Source: Sphingobacterium griseoflavum
GTDB taxonomy: Bacteria > Bacteroidota > Bacteroidia > Sphingobacteriales > Sphingobacteriaceae
DNA: 64,000 nucleotides
Reading direction: 5' to 3'
Assembly: GCF_014653155.1 (NCBI RefSeq)
Contig: NZ_BNAF01000006.1
Coordinates: forward strand, 1-64,000
The position numbers and the translations under genes were made by a program. Below the pieces are notes generated by a model. The model was given only the letters and a program-made list of their open reading frames with translations. It made no database searches and was not told the DNA's origin. This document shows positions 29,011 through 38,581 of the stretch, piece by piece (position 1 is the first letter of the stretch; each line of letters begins with the position of its first letter).

Positions 29011-29889
29011 TTAACGGTATAAACTATGTGATTTTGCTTTGAGGTATTTGGTGACGGCAAAATACGTGCTAAAGCCCGATATCAAAATGCCAAGCGCCAC
29101 TACAATAAGAAATATCGCGCCGAATTCATACCAATTGCGCAGGAAGATGAGATCAGGAATCTGTTTTTGTGCAAATTGCAAGTTAAAAATAAGTAATAAA
29201 ATCGCAATTAATGCGCCCAACAAACCATGGAAGATACCATAAAATAGGTAAGGCTTGCGAATGAAATTTTTAGTGGCACCGATAAGCTGCATACTTTTGA
29301 TCAAGAAACGTTGCGAGTAGATCGCCAATCGGATCGTGTTGTTAATCAGTGCCACGGCAATGATAAGCAGTACGACCGTGAAGGCAAGAACGACCATGCC
29401 GATTATACGGATATTTTTGTTGACCATATCGATCAAGGACTCTTGAAACACGACTTCTTTCACCCGACTGTTTTTCGATGCCTTTTGGATAAACGTTTGT
29501 ATGCTATCGGTATTGGCGTATTGCTCTTTTAGGTAAACATCAATAGATGGCAACAATGGGTTATGTCCCAAATATTCCACAAAATCTTCCCCCAGATCTT
29601 CCTTCAGATTTTTAGCTGCAAGCTCTTTACTGATATATTCGGTGCGTAACACATATGGATCTTTTTCAATGTCTTTTTGCATCGCCAGGACATCGCCTTC
29701 ATTCACATTGTCGTTGACAATAATGTTCAACACAATATTTTCCTTTACATATTTGGAAAGGTTTTTAGCATGTACCAGTATCAAACCCAGTAATCCAGTC
29801 ATTAGCAGTACCAATGCAATGCTAATAACCGTAGAGACGTAAACTGACTTCGTTTTCTTTCTTGATGAACCTTCTTCGTGAGTCGACAT
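29011..29889 (-). CDS. ftsX: Cell-division protein FtsX
   Basis: 292 residues: cytoplasmic N-tail, TM helix 1 (about 21-43), an extracytoplasmic domain of about 130 residues, then three TM helices in the C-terminal FtsX permease domain. With FtsE (not in the window) it forms an ABC-type complex that controls peptidoglycan hydrolases at the septum. First gene of the leftward operon. A minus-strand TACTTTCG about 30 bp upstream is a possible -7 box. Confidence 0.93.
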   Translation of the reverse strand: MSTHEEGSSRKKTKSVYVSTVISIALVLLMTGLLGLILVHAKNLSKYVKENIVLNIIVNDNVNEGDVLAMQKDIEKDPYVLRTEYISKELAAKNLKEDLGEDFVEYLGHNPLLPSIDVYLKEQYANTDSIQTFIQKASKNSRVKEVVFQESLIDMVNKNIRIIGMVVLAFTVVLLIIAVALINNTIRLAIYSQRFLIKSMQLIGATKNFIRKPYLFYGIFHGLLGALIAILLLIFNLQFAQKQIPDLIFLRNWYEFGAIFLIVVALGILISGFSTYFAVTKYLKAKSHSLYR

Positions 29890-30103
29890 ATACTGTTTTT
29901 AATGTATTTTGATGCGAAAGTAACTAATTATGCGCATTTAAGGAATATTTTCATGTAATATCTTGCACACGCAGGGGGCTAACTCCGCTACTAATTTAAC
30001 CGACAATATCCGAAATTTATTGTTTAATATGAAACTTTTAGGTCTATTCTGCGGTAAAATAGCTATTTTCGCATCTATTTGAGAAAAAGTATACGAGGTC
30101 AAA

Positions 30104-32887
30104 ATGGAATATAATCATCAATCTTTAGAGAAGAAATGGCAGCAGTTTTGGGCGAAGCATGGCACGTTTAAACCAGTGCCATCTACCGAAAAACCCAAGT
30201 ATTATGTATTGGATATGTTTCCTTATCCTTCGGGAGCTGGGTTGCATGTAGGGCATCCGCTCGGTTATATTGCTTCTGACATTTTTTCTAGGTTTAAGCG
30301 ATTGAAGGGATTCAATGTCTTGCACCCGATGGGCTATGATTCCTTTGGATTACCGGCAGAGCAGTATGCCATCCAGACAGGGCAGCATCCTGCCGTGACG
30401 ACGGAAGTAAACATTAATCGCTATCGGGAGCAGCTGGATAATATTGGGTTCTCCTACGACTGGTCACGTGAAGTTCGTACCTCAGACGCAAGCTATTATA
30501 AGTGGACACAGTGGATTTTCATGCGGCTTTTTGATGCTTGGTATAACAAGGAGTCCGACAGGGCGGAGCCTTTGGCGTCCTTGGTGCAGCATTTTGAAAC
30601 ACATGGATCAAAGGGGATACAAGCTGCGTCTGATGACGATACGTCGACTTTCACCGCTTCGGAATGGAGTCGCTTCAGCGAAGAAGAGCAGCAAAAAGAA
30701 TTGTTAAAATACAGACTGGCTTATCTTCGGGAAAGTACGGTAAATTGGTGTGCTGCGCTAGGTACAGTACTGGCCAATGACGAAGTGATCAATGGCGTAT
30801 CCGAGCGTGGAGGATATCCAGTTGAGCAAAAGAAAATGATGCAATGGTCTATGCGCATTACGGCCTATGCAGACCGTCTGCTCCGTGGGTTGGAGACTAT
30901 AGACTGGCCGGAACCGTTAGTAGAAATGCAGCGCAATTGGATCGGTAAATCGGTTGGTGCATCCGTTAAATTTCCTGTGCCGCAGATTGACAACGAAATA
31001 GAAGTTTTCACGACTCGGGTAGATACGATCTTTGGGGTGTCATTCATTGTGTTAGCACCAGAACATGAGTTGGTCGATGCTTTAACTACGGATGGCCAAC
31101 GGTCTGCTATTGAATCCTATAAGGATAGGACTTCGAAAAAATCGGAATTGGATCGTATGGCAGATACCAAAACTGTTTCCGGTGCGTTTACGGGAGCTTT
31201 CGCGAAGCATCCGTTGACTGGAGAAGATGTACAGATTTGGATTGCCGATTATGTGCTTGCGGGTTACGGTACCGGCGCAGTGATGGCAGTTCCTTCGGGC
31301 GATCAACGTGATTATCTTTTTGCTAAACATTTCGAGTTGCCGATCATTCCGATTTCGGATTCCCAAAATATTGAAGAAGCTGCCGATCCCAATAAGGATG
31401 GGCGCTACATCAATTCAGATATTGTTAATGGTATGACATATCAAGAAGCGGTGCCAGTCTTGATCAATCGCTTGGTAGAATTAAAGTTGGGTAAGGCAAA
31501 GGTGAATTTCCGTATGCGCGATGCTATCTTTGGACGGCAGCGTTATTGGGGCGAACCCGTTCCGGTTTATTTTAAAAATGGATTGCCTTATTTATTAAAA
31601 GAAGAGGAATTGCCACTATTGCTGCCTGAGGTTGACAAATACTTACCTACGGAAACGGGCGAACCTCCGTTAGGAAGGGCAGAAAATTGGAAGTATCAAG
31701 ATCAGTATGAATACGAACTAAGCACGATGCCCGGATGGGCAGGTTCGTCGTGGTATTGGTTCCGGTATATGGATCCGCATAACGAGCGTTCATTCGTGTC
31801 CAAAGAAGCGGTAGACTACTGGAAAGCTGTGGATCTATATATTGGTGGTTCTGAGCACGCAACAGGTCATTTGTTGTACGCCCGTTTTTGGAACAAGGTG
31901 CTGAAAGATCTGGGCTTTCATAACGAGGAGGAGCCGTTCAAAAAGTTGATCAATCAAGGGATGGTCCAAGGTCGTTCTAACTTTGTATACCGGGTATTGG
32001 ATGAGGAAGGAAAAGGAACCAATTCCTTTGTGTCTTATGGGTTAAAAGATCAGTATAGGACAGTCCCGCTCCATGTAGACGTCAATATCGTGCATAACGA
32101 TGTGTTGGATACAGAGAGATTCAAAGCCTTCCGTCCGGATTTTGCAAACGCTGTTTTTATTTTGGAGAACGGTAAGTATGTGTGTGGAACAGAAGTGGAG
32201 AAGATGTCGAAGTCTAAATTTAATGTGGTCAATCCAGATGATATCATTTCGACATACGGGGCGGATACCTTGCGTCTTTACGAGATGTTTTTGGGACCAT
32301 TGGAGCAGTCTAAGCCTTGGAATACCAATGGTATAGAAGGTGTATATAAATTCTTGCGTAAAGTATGGCGTTTATTCCATGACACGGAAGGAACCTTTGC
32401 CGTGTCGGACGAAGAACCTACCAAAGCGGAATACAAGGCTTTGCACAAGATTATTAAGAAAGTGGAAGAAGACATCGAGCGCTTTTCATTCAACACTTCA
32501 GTATCTGCCTTTATGATCTGTGTCAATGAATTGACCGATCTGAAATGCAATAAGCGCGCTATTTTGCAAGATCTCATCATTGTGCTCCAGCCTTATGCGC
32601 CGCATATTACAGAAGAGCTGTGGTGTTTGTTGGGTAATGAGGCTGGCACACTTTCCTATGCGGCCTATCCACGATTTGAAGCAGCCTATTTGGTTGAGTC
32701 GGAATTTGCCTATCCGGTTTCTATTAACGGTAAGATGAAGTTTAATCTGCCGCTTGCACTAGACCTCGATGCAAAGGCCGTGGAAGAAATTGTCCTTGCA
32801 CATGCAGATGTGCAGCGGTTTTTAGAGGGTAAAGCGGTCAAGAAGATTATTTTTGTAAAAGGGAAGATCATCAACGTTGTAGTGTAG
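30104..32887 (+). CDS. leuS: Leucyl-tRNA synthetase
   Basis: 927 residues, longer than the usual 800-870. Class I synthetase: HIGH-like motif [19 protein letters not shown] motif [11 protein letters not shown] near residue 700, and an editing domain with [14 protein letters not shown] and [10 protein letters not shown]. The extra length comes partly from an insertion at about residues 150-205 ([24 protein letters not shown]), placed between HIGH and the zinc-like region. A terminator follows. Confidence 0.97.
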   Translation: MEYNHQSLEKKWQQFWAKHGTFKPVPSTEKPKYYVLDMFPYPSGAGLHVGHPLGYIASDIFSRFKRLKGFNVLHPMGYDSFGLPAEQYAIQTGQHPAVTTEVNINRYREQLDNIGFSYDWSREVRTSDASYYKWTQWIFMRLFDAWYNKESDRAEPLASLVQHFETHGSKGIQAASDDDTSTFTASEWSRFSEEEQQKELLKYRLAYLRESTVNWCAALGTVLANDEVINGVSERGGYPVEQKKMMQWSMRITAYADRLLRGLETIDWPEPLVEMQRNWIGKSVGASVKFPVPQIDNEIEVFTTRVDTIFGVSFIVLAPEHELVDALTTDGQRSAIESYKDRTSKKSELDRMADTKTVSGAFTGAFAKHPLTGEDVQIWIADYVLAGYGTGAVMAVPSGDQRDYLFAKHFELPIIPISDSQNIEEAADPNKDGRYINSDIVNGMTYQEAVPVLINRLVELKLGKAKVNFRMRDAIFGRQRYWGEPVPVYFKNGLPYLLKEEELPLLLPEVDKYLPTETGEPPLGRAENWKYQDQYEYELSTMPGWAGSSWYWFRYMDPHNERSFVSKEAVDYWKAVDLYIGGSEHATGHLLYARFWNKVLKDLGFHNEEEPFKKLINQGMVQGRSNFVYRVLDEEGKGTNSFVSYGLKDQYRTVPLHVDVNIVHNDVLDTERFKAFRPDFANAVFILENGKYVCGTEVEKMSKSKFNVVNPDDIISTYGADTLRLYEMFLGPLEQSKPWNTNGIEGVYKFLRKVWRLFHDTEGTFAVSDEEPTKAEYKALHKIIKKVEEDIERFSFNTSVSAFMICVNELTDLKCNKRAILQDLIIVLQPYAPHITEELWCLLGNEAGTLSYAAYPRFEAAYLVESEFAYPVSINGKMKFNLPLALDLDAKAVEEIVLAHADVQRFLEGKAVKKIIFVKGKIINVVV

Positions 32888-32923
32888 ATCCGCGGTACAT
32901 GCTGCGATACAGGATAGAGAAAT

Positions 32924-32957
32924 AAGGTGAGCTACAGAGATGTCGCTCACCTTTTAT
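32924..32957 (+). terminator. leuS terminator
   Basis: Perfect 9-bp arms AAGGTGAGC (32924-32932) and GCTCACCTT (32945-32953), then TTTT. Confidence 0.85.
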
Positions 32958-32992
32958 TTGCTGAATATTTTTCAGAACAGTAAGGATTTGTG

Positions 32993-33104
32993 TATCTTCC
33001 GTTTCGACAATATTTTAATTTATCATTGAAATCGAAGATATTTTTGTTTATTATCGAAATCGAAGATATTTTTATTTATCATTGAATATGATGATATTTA
33101 CCGA
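32993..33104 (+). repeat. Four tandem 28-bp repeats upstream of the SatD-like gene
   Basis: Direct copies begin at 32993, 33021, 33049 and 33077, exactly 28 bp apart. Copies 2 and 3 differ at only a few positions; copy 4 matches well in its first 20 bp; copy 1 is degenerate (18 of 28 to copy 2). Each copy from 2 to 4 has a 20-bp core beginning TAT and ending GATA, copy 4 as an imperfect dyad (TATCAT...ATGATGATA). The array ends 32 bp before the gene start. A protein-binding array is the likely role. Confidence 0.75.
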
Positions 33105-33136
33105 ATCACATCCGTTAAGGATAAACAGAAATAACT

Positions 33137-33727
33137 ATGATTGCTGTAATAACAGGTGATATTGTGAAATCCCGGAGCCGCGAACCGGAGGTGTGGCTTC
33201 CGATTTTGGAGAAAGCCATAGCCATATATGCGAAAGACTATGATGTTTTTCGGGGCGACAGCTTTCAATTGGAGGTGTCTTTAGCGCAAGCACTGACAGC
33301 TGCCTTCTATATCAAAGCAGCGATGATTGAAGTAGGCTTGGATGTGCGCTTAGGCATCGGCATTGGCAATAAGGACGACAACTCCCCCCATATCAAAACA
33401 ACCTTTGGCTCGGCATTGGTCTATTCTGGTGAAGCTTTTGATGAGCTGAAGAAGGATACGCTGTACCTAAAGTCTTCCAGCGAAGCATTCAATGAGCTGT
33501 GCAATACCATTTTACCGCTGCTAACTGAACTATGTGTTCGCTGGACACCAAATATTGCGGAAACAGTGAAAGTAGCCCTTCAACACGAAGGCGTAAATCA
33601 GGTAGAGCTGGCAAAGATACTCAACAAGAAATACCAAAGCCAGGTGAGCACTGCGCTGCAAAAAGCGGGGTTTTCAAAAATGCAGCACGCATTGGCGTAT
33701 TGTACACAACAATTGCTAACACTATGA
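33137..33727 (+). CDS. SatD-like protein: cyclase-like fold plus helix-turn-helix
   Basis: 196 residues, soluble. Resembles the SatD family named after a streptococcal acid-tolerance operon; its biochemical function is not known. The N-terminal half has a pattern like class III nucleotidyl cyclases: TGDIVKS with Asp8, RGDSFQLEV with Asp41, and RLGIGIG at 71-77. Residues about 152-178 (VNQVELAKILN...QSQVSTALQKAGF) look like a helix-turn-helix. The stop overlaps the next start by ATGA. The 28-bp repeats just upstream may be its own binding sites. Cyclase-like activity is inference. Confidence 0.75.
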   Translation: MIAVITGDIVKSRSREPEVWLPILEKAIAIYAKDYDVFRGDSFQLEVSLAQALTAAFYIKAAMIEVGLDVRLGIGIGNKDDNSPHIKTTFGSALVYSGEAFDELKKDTLYLKSSSEAFNELCNTILPLLTELCVRWTPNIAETVKVALQHEGVNQVELAKILNKKYQSQVSTALQKAGFSKMQHALAYCTQQLLTL

Positions 33728-34455
33728 GTCTATTTTTTCTCAAGCTTTTGCTTGCACACTTTATTGGCGACTTCGTGCTACAGCCGAGCAGTTGGGTGGA
33801 CAAACGCAAGCAACAAGTACGGTACCTTTTCTTTCATATTGCCGTACACGCCGCCTTACTATGCTTGTTATTCCTTCCCGAGCTGGCACAACAGTGGCCG
33901 GTTGTTTTATTAGTGTCTGCCGCCCATCTGCTGATTGATAGCCTGAAAATTTATATGGAGCGCAAGTGGCCCTTGAAGCCTTTTCAGGTATTCGTCGCTG
34001 ATCAGCTCTTGCATATATGGAGCTTGTTGTTTGCCGTCGTGTTTTCATATGGTCTTCCGCCAGGCTGGTTCGAACAGCTATATACCCCAAAAACAATTTG
34101 TTATGTCCTTGCCATACTACTGGTTTGTTTTGTGAGTCCCATCGGGCTGCGCGTGTTTTTTAGTCGATGGGACGCCGAAACTGATTTTAAAACCAAACCA
34201 CAGGGATCATTGGCCGATGCAGGCTTATTAATCGGCATTATGGAACGGCTGCTGATCGTTCTTTTTATCCAAATCGGATTTTTATCCGGTATAGGCTTTC
34301 TATTAGGAGCGAAGTCCATCTTTCGATTTGGCGATCTTACCAACGCCAAAGATACCAAGTTTACAGAATACATCCTCGTGGGTACGTTCGCAAGTTTTGT
34401 AGTGGGCATTATTATCGGCTATGGACTAAAACTAGGGTTAACGTATTTGGCATAG
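33724..34455 (+). CDS. DUF3307 membrane protein, SatD partner
   Basis: 243 residues from the ATG at 33724, which overlaps the SatD-like stop by 4 nt; an open frame extending to 33532 only runs inside the previous gene. N-terminal LLLAHFIGDFVLQPSSWVDKR is the DUF3307 hallmark (His/Asp in the first helix), followed by about six more TM helices (SAAHLLIDSLKIYMERKW; FVVGIIIGYGLKLGL). Members are frequently encoded next to SatD-like genes. Translational coupling suggests a two-component membrane system. Function unknown. Confidence 0.82.
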   Translation: MSLFFLKLLLAHFIGDFVLQPSSWVDKRKQQVRYLFFHIAVHAALLCLLFLPELAQQWPVVLLVSAAHLLIDSLKIYMERKWPLKPFQVFVADQLLHIWSLLFAVVFSYGLPPGWFEQLYTPKTICYVLAILLVCFVSPIGLRVFFSRWDAETDFKTKPQGSLADAGLLIGIMERLLIVLFIQIGFLSGIGFLLGAKSIFRFGDLTNAKDTKFTEYILVGTFASFVVGIIIGYGLKLGLTYLA

Positions 34456-34616
34456 ACTACCCGTTGCCGTATGCTGTTACACTGTCGAATTGCGCAGGAT
34501 CAAATATCTACGCTGCGCAACGTGCTAGGTATTATCCGCAATTTATACCGTAGTTAAATTCTTGAAGTTGGCTTGTTTTTTGTATTTTCAATCGTAAATA
34601 ACCAAAGCGCAAGCTT

Positions 34617-35126
34617 ATGATAAAAAGATGTTTATATATCACGGCACTACAAATCATCCTGTTGATGGGGCTGTCCAGCGGGCAAAACCTTAGCATTTCT
34701 GACATCCGGAAGGATTTCAAGATAGGACATAAGGACGAGGACAAATGTAAAGCGCATCTGGAGGCGCTGGCAAAACATGCTGATTCTCCTGTAGAGCGTG
34801 GATACGAAGCGGCTTACCATATGTTTATGGCCAAGCATAGTGGAAATCCATTAAAGAAAATGAGTTATTTTAAAGATGGAAAGAAGATGCTTGACAAAGA
34901 AATTTCCGCAAATCCAAATAATGTAGAGCTACGCTATATCCGTTTATTGATTCAGTTTTATACACCTTCGTATTTGGGTTATCGCGGTAATATTGAAGAG
35001 GATAAAGATTTTTTAATGAACAATCTCTATAAGATCAAAGATCGGGAAGCGAAACAGATTATTTTCAATTACCTGAAAGGTGCCAAAATGTATTCGGAAC
35101 AGGAATTGGCCTTGTTAGGTAGATAA
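34617..35126 (+). CDS. Secreted hypothetical protein
   Basis: 169 residues with a signal peptide (about 1-22, LLMGLSSGQ). The mature part is helical and charged; a TPR-like helix pair may be present (YEAAYHMFMAKHSGNPLKKM, then ELRYIRLLIQF). No recognised domain. It lies 36 bp before a DUF2807 protein on the same strand and is probably in one transcript with it. A candidate upstream promoter is not clear. Confidence 0.75.
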   Translation: MIKRCLYITALQIILLMGLSSGQNLSISDIRKDFKIGHKDEDKCKAHLEALAKHADSPVERGYEAAYHMFMAKHSGNPLKKMSYFKDGKKMLDKEISANPNNVELRYIRLLIQFYTPSYLGYRGNIEEDKDFLMNNLYKIKDREAKQIIFNYLKGAKMYSEQELALLGR

Positions 35127-35162
35127 CAGTTGTTAGAGGGATTTGTACGTTAATAATACCAT

Positions 35163-35846
35163 ATGCATAAATTGTGTCTTTTCTTATTGGCTTTCCTTGG
35201 GAATCTCCCATTTGTCCACAGCCAAATAAAGGTAGATATCGGCGAGCTGCCTGAGCTGCACGCTACCGATAAATTAAATGTTGTCCTGATCCCGAGTGAT
35301 GAGAATTATGCTTCCATAGAAGGTGAATTTGCGGATAAAGTGGAGGTTTCCCAACAAGGACGTGTGTTGCGGATCAAAATGGGTCCGGGTTATCCATTAA
35401 AGGGAGGGCATACATTTGTTCATGTATACACGAATGCGGTATATAGTTTGACCGTACAAAAGGGAGCGATTGTCCAAACAGAGGAAGGGGCTATTGCAGC
35501 GGATTCCATCCTTATTTGGGCGAATGAAGGAGGAAAAGTGGATCTGGCCGTGAAAGCAAAACGCGTTGAGGTAAGCAGCACGACTGGCTCTGCTGTAACA
35601 CTTCGCGGAGAAGCTGATACGCAAGCGATCATTTTGACATTTGGAGGTAGTTACTATGGCGAGAAACTGCTTACTAACAAGGCCTACGCCCGTACTAATG
35701 GCGGAGGGGTCTGCGAGGTCCGAGCCAGCATGTCTGCCGATGTGCAAACACGTGCTGGAGGCGTAATAAACGTATACGGCTCCCCAGCCGAAAAGAAACA
35801 AAAACGTTTGGCCGGCGGCAAAATCAATTTTTTGGACGAGAAATAA
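35163..35846 (+). CDS. Secreted DUF2807 (head GIN domain) beta-helix protein
   Basis: 227 residues, signal peptide about 1-20 (PFVHSQ). The rest is a run of short beta strands (HVYTNAVYSLTVQKGA, ADSILIWANEGGKVDLAV, TTGSAVTLRGEADTQ) typical of DUF2807 right-handed beta-helix proteins, common in Bacteroidota exoproteomes and thought to be adhesin-like or polymer-binding. No sorting domain or lipobox. Convergent with the DUF5686 gene. Ligand unknown. Confidence 0.82.
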   Translation: MHKLCLFLLAFLGNLPFVHSQIKVDIGELPELHATDKLNVVLIPSDENYASIEGEFADKVEVSQQGRVLRIKMGPGYPLKGGHTFVHVYTNAVYSLTVQKGAIVQTEEGAIAADSILIWANEGGKVDLAVKAKRVEVSSTTGSAVTLRGEADTQAIILTFGGSYYGEKLLTNKAYARTNGGGVCEVRASMSADVQTRAGGVINVYGSPAEKKQKRLAGGKINFLDEK

Positions 35847-35941
35847 CCACCGGATAAAACGCAAGAAAGTCTACCGTACATACACCAAATCGCTTTTTTA
35901 TGTCAAATAACAATCGCCGATATGGAAGATCGTGCAGAAAA

Positions 35942-38419
35942 TTACCTAGTCAAGAAATTCAATATTTTAATTCCGATGATGAAGCCTTCTGCCTGTTGTT
36001 TGCCTTCCAGTGACCGCACATAATCCAATCGGAAAAGACGATATTTGCCCCACCCAATGTTATCTATGCCCAATGTGAATTCGTGGTAGGGTTTGCGGGC
36101 CGAAGTGGCCAGCTGATGGTAGCCGGCAATCAGGCCCCACTGCAATTCCTGTAACAAAGGCACCTTGTTGAAGATATATCCTTTGAAGTCATGCTCGGCA
36201 TGCAGCTGCAGGTACTTATTATTGCTACTATGGCTGTAGTAGGGAAGCAGTAGGAAGTTATTGTCATATATCGCGGCTGTGCCGATATGCGTTTGGTTGC
36301 CTGCAAAATGCTTGTAGTCCGTGAGCGGAATGTTTTCGGCACTGAAAAATTTCCCTACGTTAATTTTTCCTGATAATGTCCCCAATACACCCAGTGTTGT
36401 TGTCTGGCTTATTGTCCCGTAAAGATGTTGGTAGCTAAGGTCGTCATCAGTGAGGTTCAATCCATTCTTAAAGCCCAAAGTCAATACCGGATAGCGGTTG
36501 TCGCTTAACAGTAACAATGCATCAGGTCTATCAATTGCTTTTTGTCCAACCGCCCAACGCAAAACCGCATCAATTTCGAAGACGCTATTTGTGCTAAAAG
36601 CCGCCGTTTCGTAATCTTCGGCAGCAAGCGGATTATTGGACACATAATGCTGATCTTTTCTGAAAAGTGAAAAATTGCTATTGTTGTATAGTGGACTTCG
36701 TTTTGCCCAAGCTGCTGAGATAGCGAGACGCCATGGTACCCCAATGTTTCGGGTAAAGTGGAGTTTTAACTGTTCGCGTTGATATAGCTGTATATAACTG
36801 TCTTTAAAGAAAAGCGTGGAAATGTTGTTGACTAAGGGAAGCACGCCTTCTCCCTCATTAAACGGTATGACCCGGTTGCCAAATTCTACCCCCAAGGTGG
36901 CGTAGTGCTTTGTATTAAAGCGATGTCGATAATCTGCATAAAAGCGTAATTTCTTTTCCGAAAACGCATATTGAAAATCGTGGTTGAATTGTGTTTCCGG
37001 GCCAGCTTCGTTTTTTCCGAGCGTGGCGTTCAATGCTGCGGTTATGGTGAATCCTTGGACCGGATTGAAACTTGACCTCGACAGATTCTTTAGCCCCAGG
37101 TATTCAATGCGGTAATGACGAAGCGAGTTGCGATAGGTGTAACCCGTAATGGGAGAAAGTGGACTAAAGTAGTTTGCGGCCCGATCTACAGAGTCTAGGT
37201 ATGCCATACTGTTGCGCACCGTCTGTATGCTGTCTTTGAATGCATAGTCAGTGCGCTCTTCATGGGTTAGTTCAATAGGCCTAGCGTTTCTCCAATAGGT
37301 CGAATCTTTTAAGTTAGCTCCTTTACCTATCTTGGCGAGGGTGTTGCCAAATGTACCTTTAGGAAATTCATCTACGAACCTGTAATTGGAAAAATTCTGG
37401 AGGTAACTTCCGTTTGCTTTGATACCAAAAAAGCCCAATTTAAAGCGCAGTTGTTGTAATGATTTCGTCCAATTGCTATCTGGCGCATGCCAGGTGTAGT
37501 GTTGCAATATTGCCATACTGTCTAAAATCGGCTGCTGAGTGCGGTATCCGGGGATGGAAAAATCAACAGCATAAATTGCCCAGCTATCGTCCACAATATA
37601 GATCATGCCGTTTACGACCGGTTCTTTATCTCGTTTCGGTTCAACCGCTATTTGGTAGACCTGCTGCCCATCTTCTTCACGGATATCAATTAGCTTATAC
37701 GTGTAATAGCTTAGCGCGTTATCTGCTATGGGCGAAATGATATCCGTGCCGAGATTTACCGTGTTGCTGTAAAAGTCAAAATTTGCTCCAATCGCGGTGT
37801 TGAAGCTAAACCCTTGATCGTTGCCGCTCAACTTGGACGCCACGATCTCTTCGTAAAGCTTGTCGGGTTTTTGAAAGCTGATTTTCGATACGGTTTCCGA
37901 AAGATAGATGATGCCAGACCCCGTTGAGTCTAATCCGGGAAACGTCGTCGCGGCGGATTTGGCCATTTTTTTCGGCAACTTTTCCATGCGCATGATGCCT
38001 TTTGAGTAGAAATCTGCTTGATACTTATCTATTTTGTTGGCATTTATTTCACGGTGGCGAATAGCTTGTTTGATAATACGTAATGCCGGATTCTCACGAT
38101 TGGTGACGACCACTTCCTCTATCATGCGCTCATCACGCTCCAGTACGATATGTAGGGGCATAGCAGATTTTCCCGCATCAATCGTGTATGCGAAGGTTTT
38201 ATAACCGAGACTTTTAAAGATCAATGTTTGGTTTTCGTTTGGTAATTTTGAAAATGAAAACTCACCATTTGTATTAGTCGCCGTACCCAAATAACTATTT
38301 TTTACCAGCACGCTCACGGCGGCAAGGGGTTTATTGGTAGAGTCGACAACGGTGCCGGTAACTTGAGCGTATGTCGGCGTGCACAAAAAAAAGGCAAACA
38401 GAATAAGAACGTATTTCAT
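35942..38419 (-). CDS. DUF5686 outer-membrane protein with carboxypeptidase-regulatory-like domain
   Basis: 825 residues, signal peptide about 1-18 (TPTYAQ). Residues about 19-100 form a CarboxypepD_reg-like beta-sandwich (VTGTVVDSTNKPLAAVSV; NGEFSFSKLP), then a short linker (MIEEVVVTNRENPALRIIKQ) and a long DUF5686 domain ending in outer-membrane beta-strand patterns (LGIDNIGWGKYRLFRLDYV; final IIGIKILNFLTR). This is the common layout of DUF5686 family proteins, outer-membrane barrels of unknown role in Bacteroidota, related in design to TonB-dependent receptors but without a plug. Stands alone. Confidence 0.85.
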   Translation of the reverse strand: MKYVLILFAFFLCTPTYAQVTGTVVDSTNKPLAAVSVLVKNSYLGTATNTNGEFSFSKLPNENQTLIFKSLGYKTFAYTIDAGKSAMPLHIVLERDERMIEEVVVTNRENPALRIIKQAIRHREINANKIDKYQADFYSKGIMRMEKLPKKMAKSAATTFPGLDSTGSGIIYLSETVSKISFQKPDKLYEEIVASKLSGNDQGFSFNTAIGANFDFYSNTVNLGTDIISPIADNALSYYTYKLIDIREEDGQQVYQIAVEPKRDKEPVVNGMIYIVDDSWAIYAVDFSIPGYRTQQPILDSMAILQHYTWHAPDSNWTKSLQQLRFKLGFFGIKANGSYLQNFSNYRFVDEFPKGTFGNTLAKIGKGANLKDSTYWRNARPIELTHEERTDYAFKDSIQTVRNSMAYLDSVDRAANYFSPLSPITGYTYRNSLRHYRIEYLGLKNLSRSSFNPVQGFTITAALNATLGKNEAGPETQFNHDFQYAFSEKKLRFYADYRHRFNTKHYATLGVEFGNRVIPFNEGEGVLPLVNNISTLFFKDSYIQLYQREQLKLHFTRNIGVPWRLAISAAWAKRSPLYNNSNFSLFRKDQHYVSNNPLAAEDYETAAFSTNSVFEIDAVLRWAVGQKAIDRPDALLLLSDNRYPVLTLGFKNGLNLTDDDLSYQHLYGTISQTTTLGVLGTLSGKINVGKFFSAENIPLTDYKHFAGNQTHIGTAAIYDNNFLLLPYYSHSSNNKYLQLHAEHDFKGYIFNKVPLLQELQWGLIAGYHQLATSARKPYHEFTLGIDNIGWGKYRLFRLDYVRSLEGKQQAEGFIIGIKILNFLTR

Positions 38420-38569
38420 CAGGTGTTAAAATAATGGAATGTGGTGGCAAGATACTTTTTTTTGCGAAAAAATTGCGATTAAAGAGGGTGAAAATATTTG
38501 TATAGGGAGATGCCTGACTGGCGGTTGAATACCCATGGAAAAATTACTTAAAAATTCGTGGCGAATATG

Positions 38570-38577
38570 TAACTTTG
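38570..38577 (+). promoter_or_regulatory. guaA -7 box 4 nt before the start codon
   Basis: TAACTTTG, full consensus, at 38570-38577, with the ATG at 38582. No clear TTG lies 19-21 bp upstream. Predicts a leaderless or near-leaderless guaA mRNA. Confidence 0.55.
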
Positions 38578-38581
38578 CGGC

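Noticed and set aside
32993..33104. 28-bp repeats as a CRISPR array
   Set aside because: The copies are contiguous with no spacers, too few and degenerate, and no cas genes are near.
33532..33723. Upstream extension of the DUF3307 gene
   Set aside because: It runs within the SatD-like gene in another frame; the ATG at 33724 with ATGA overlap gives the proper membrane N-terminus.
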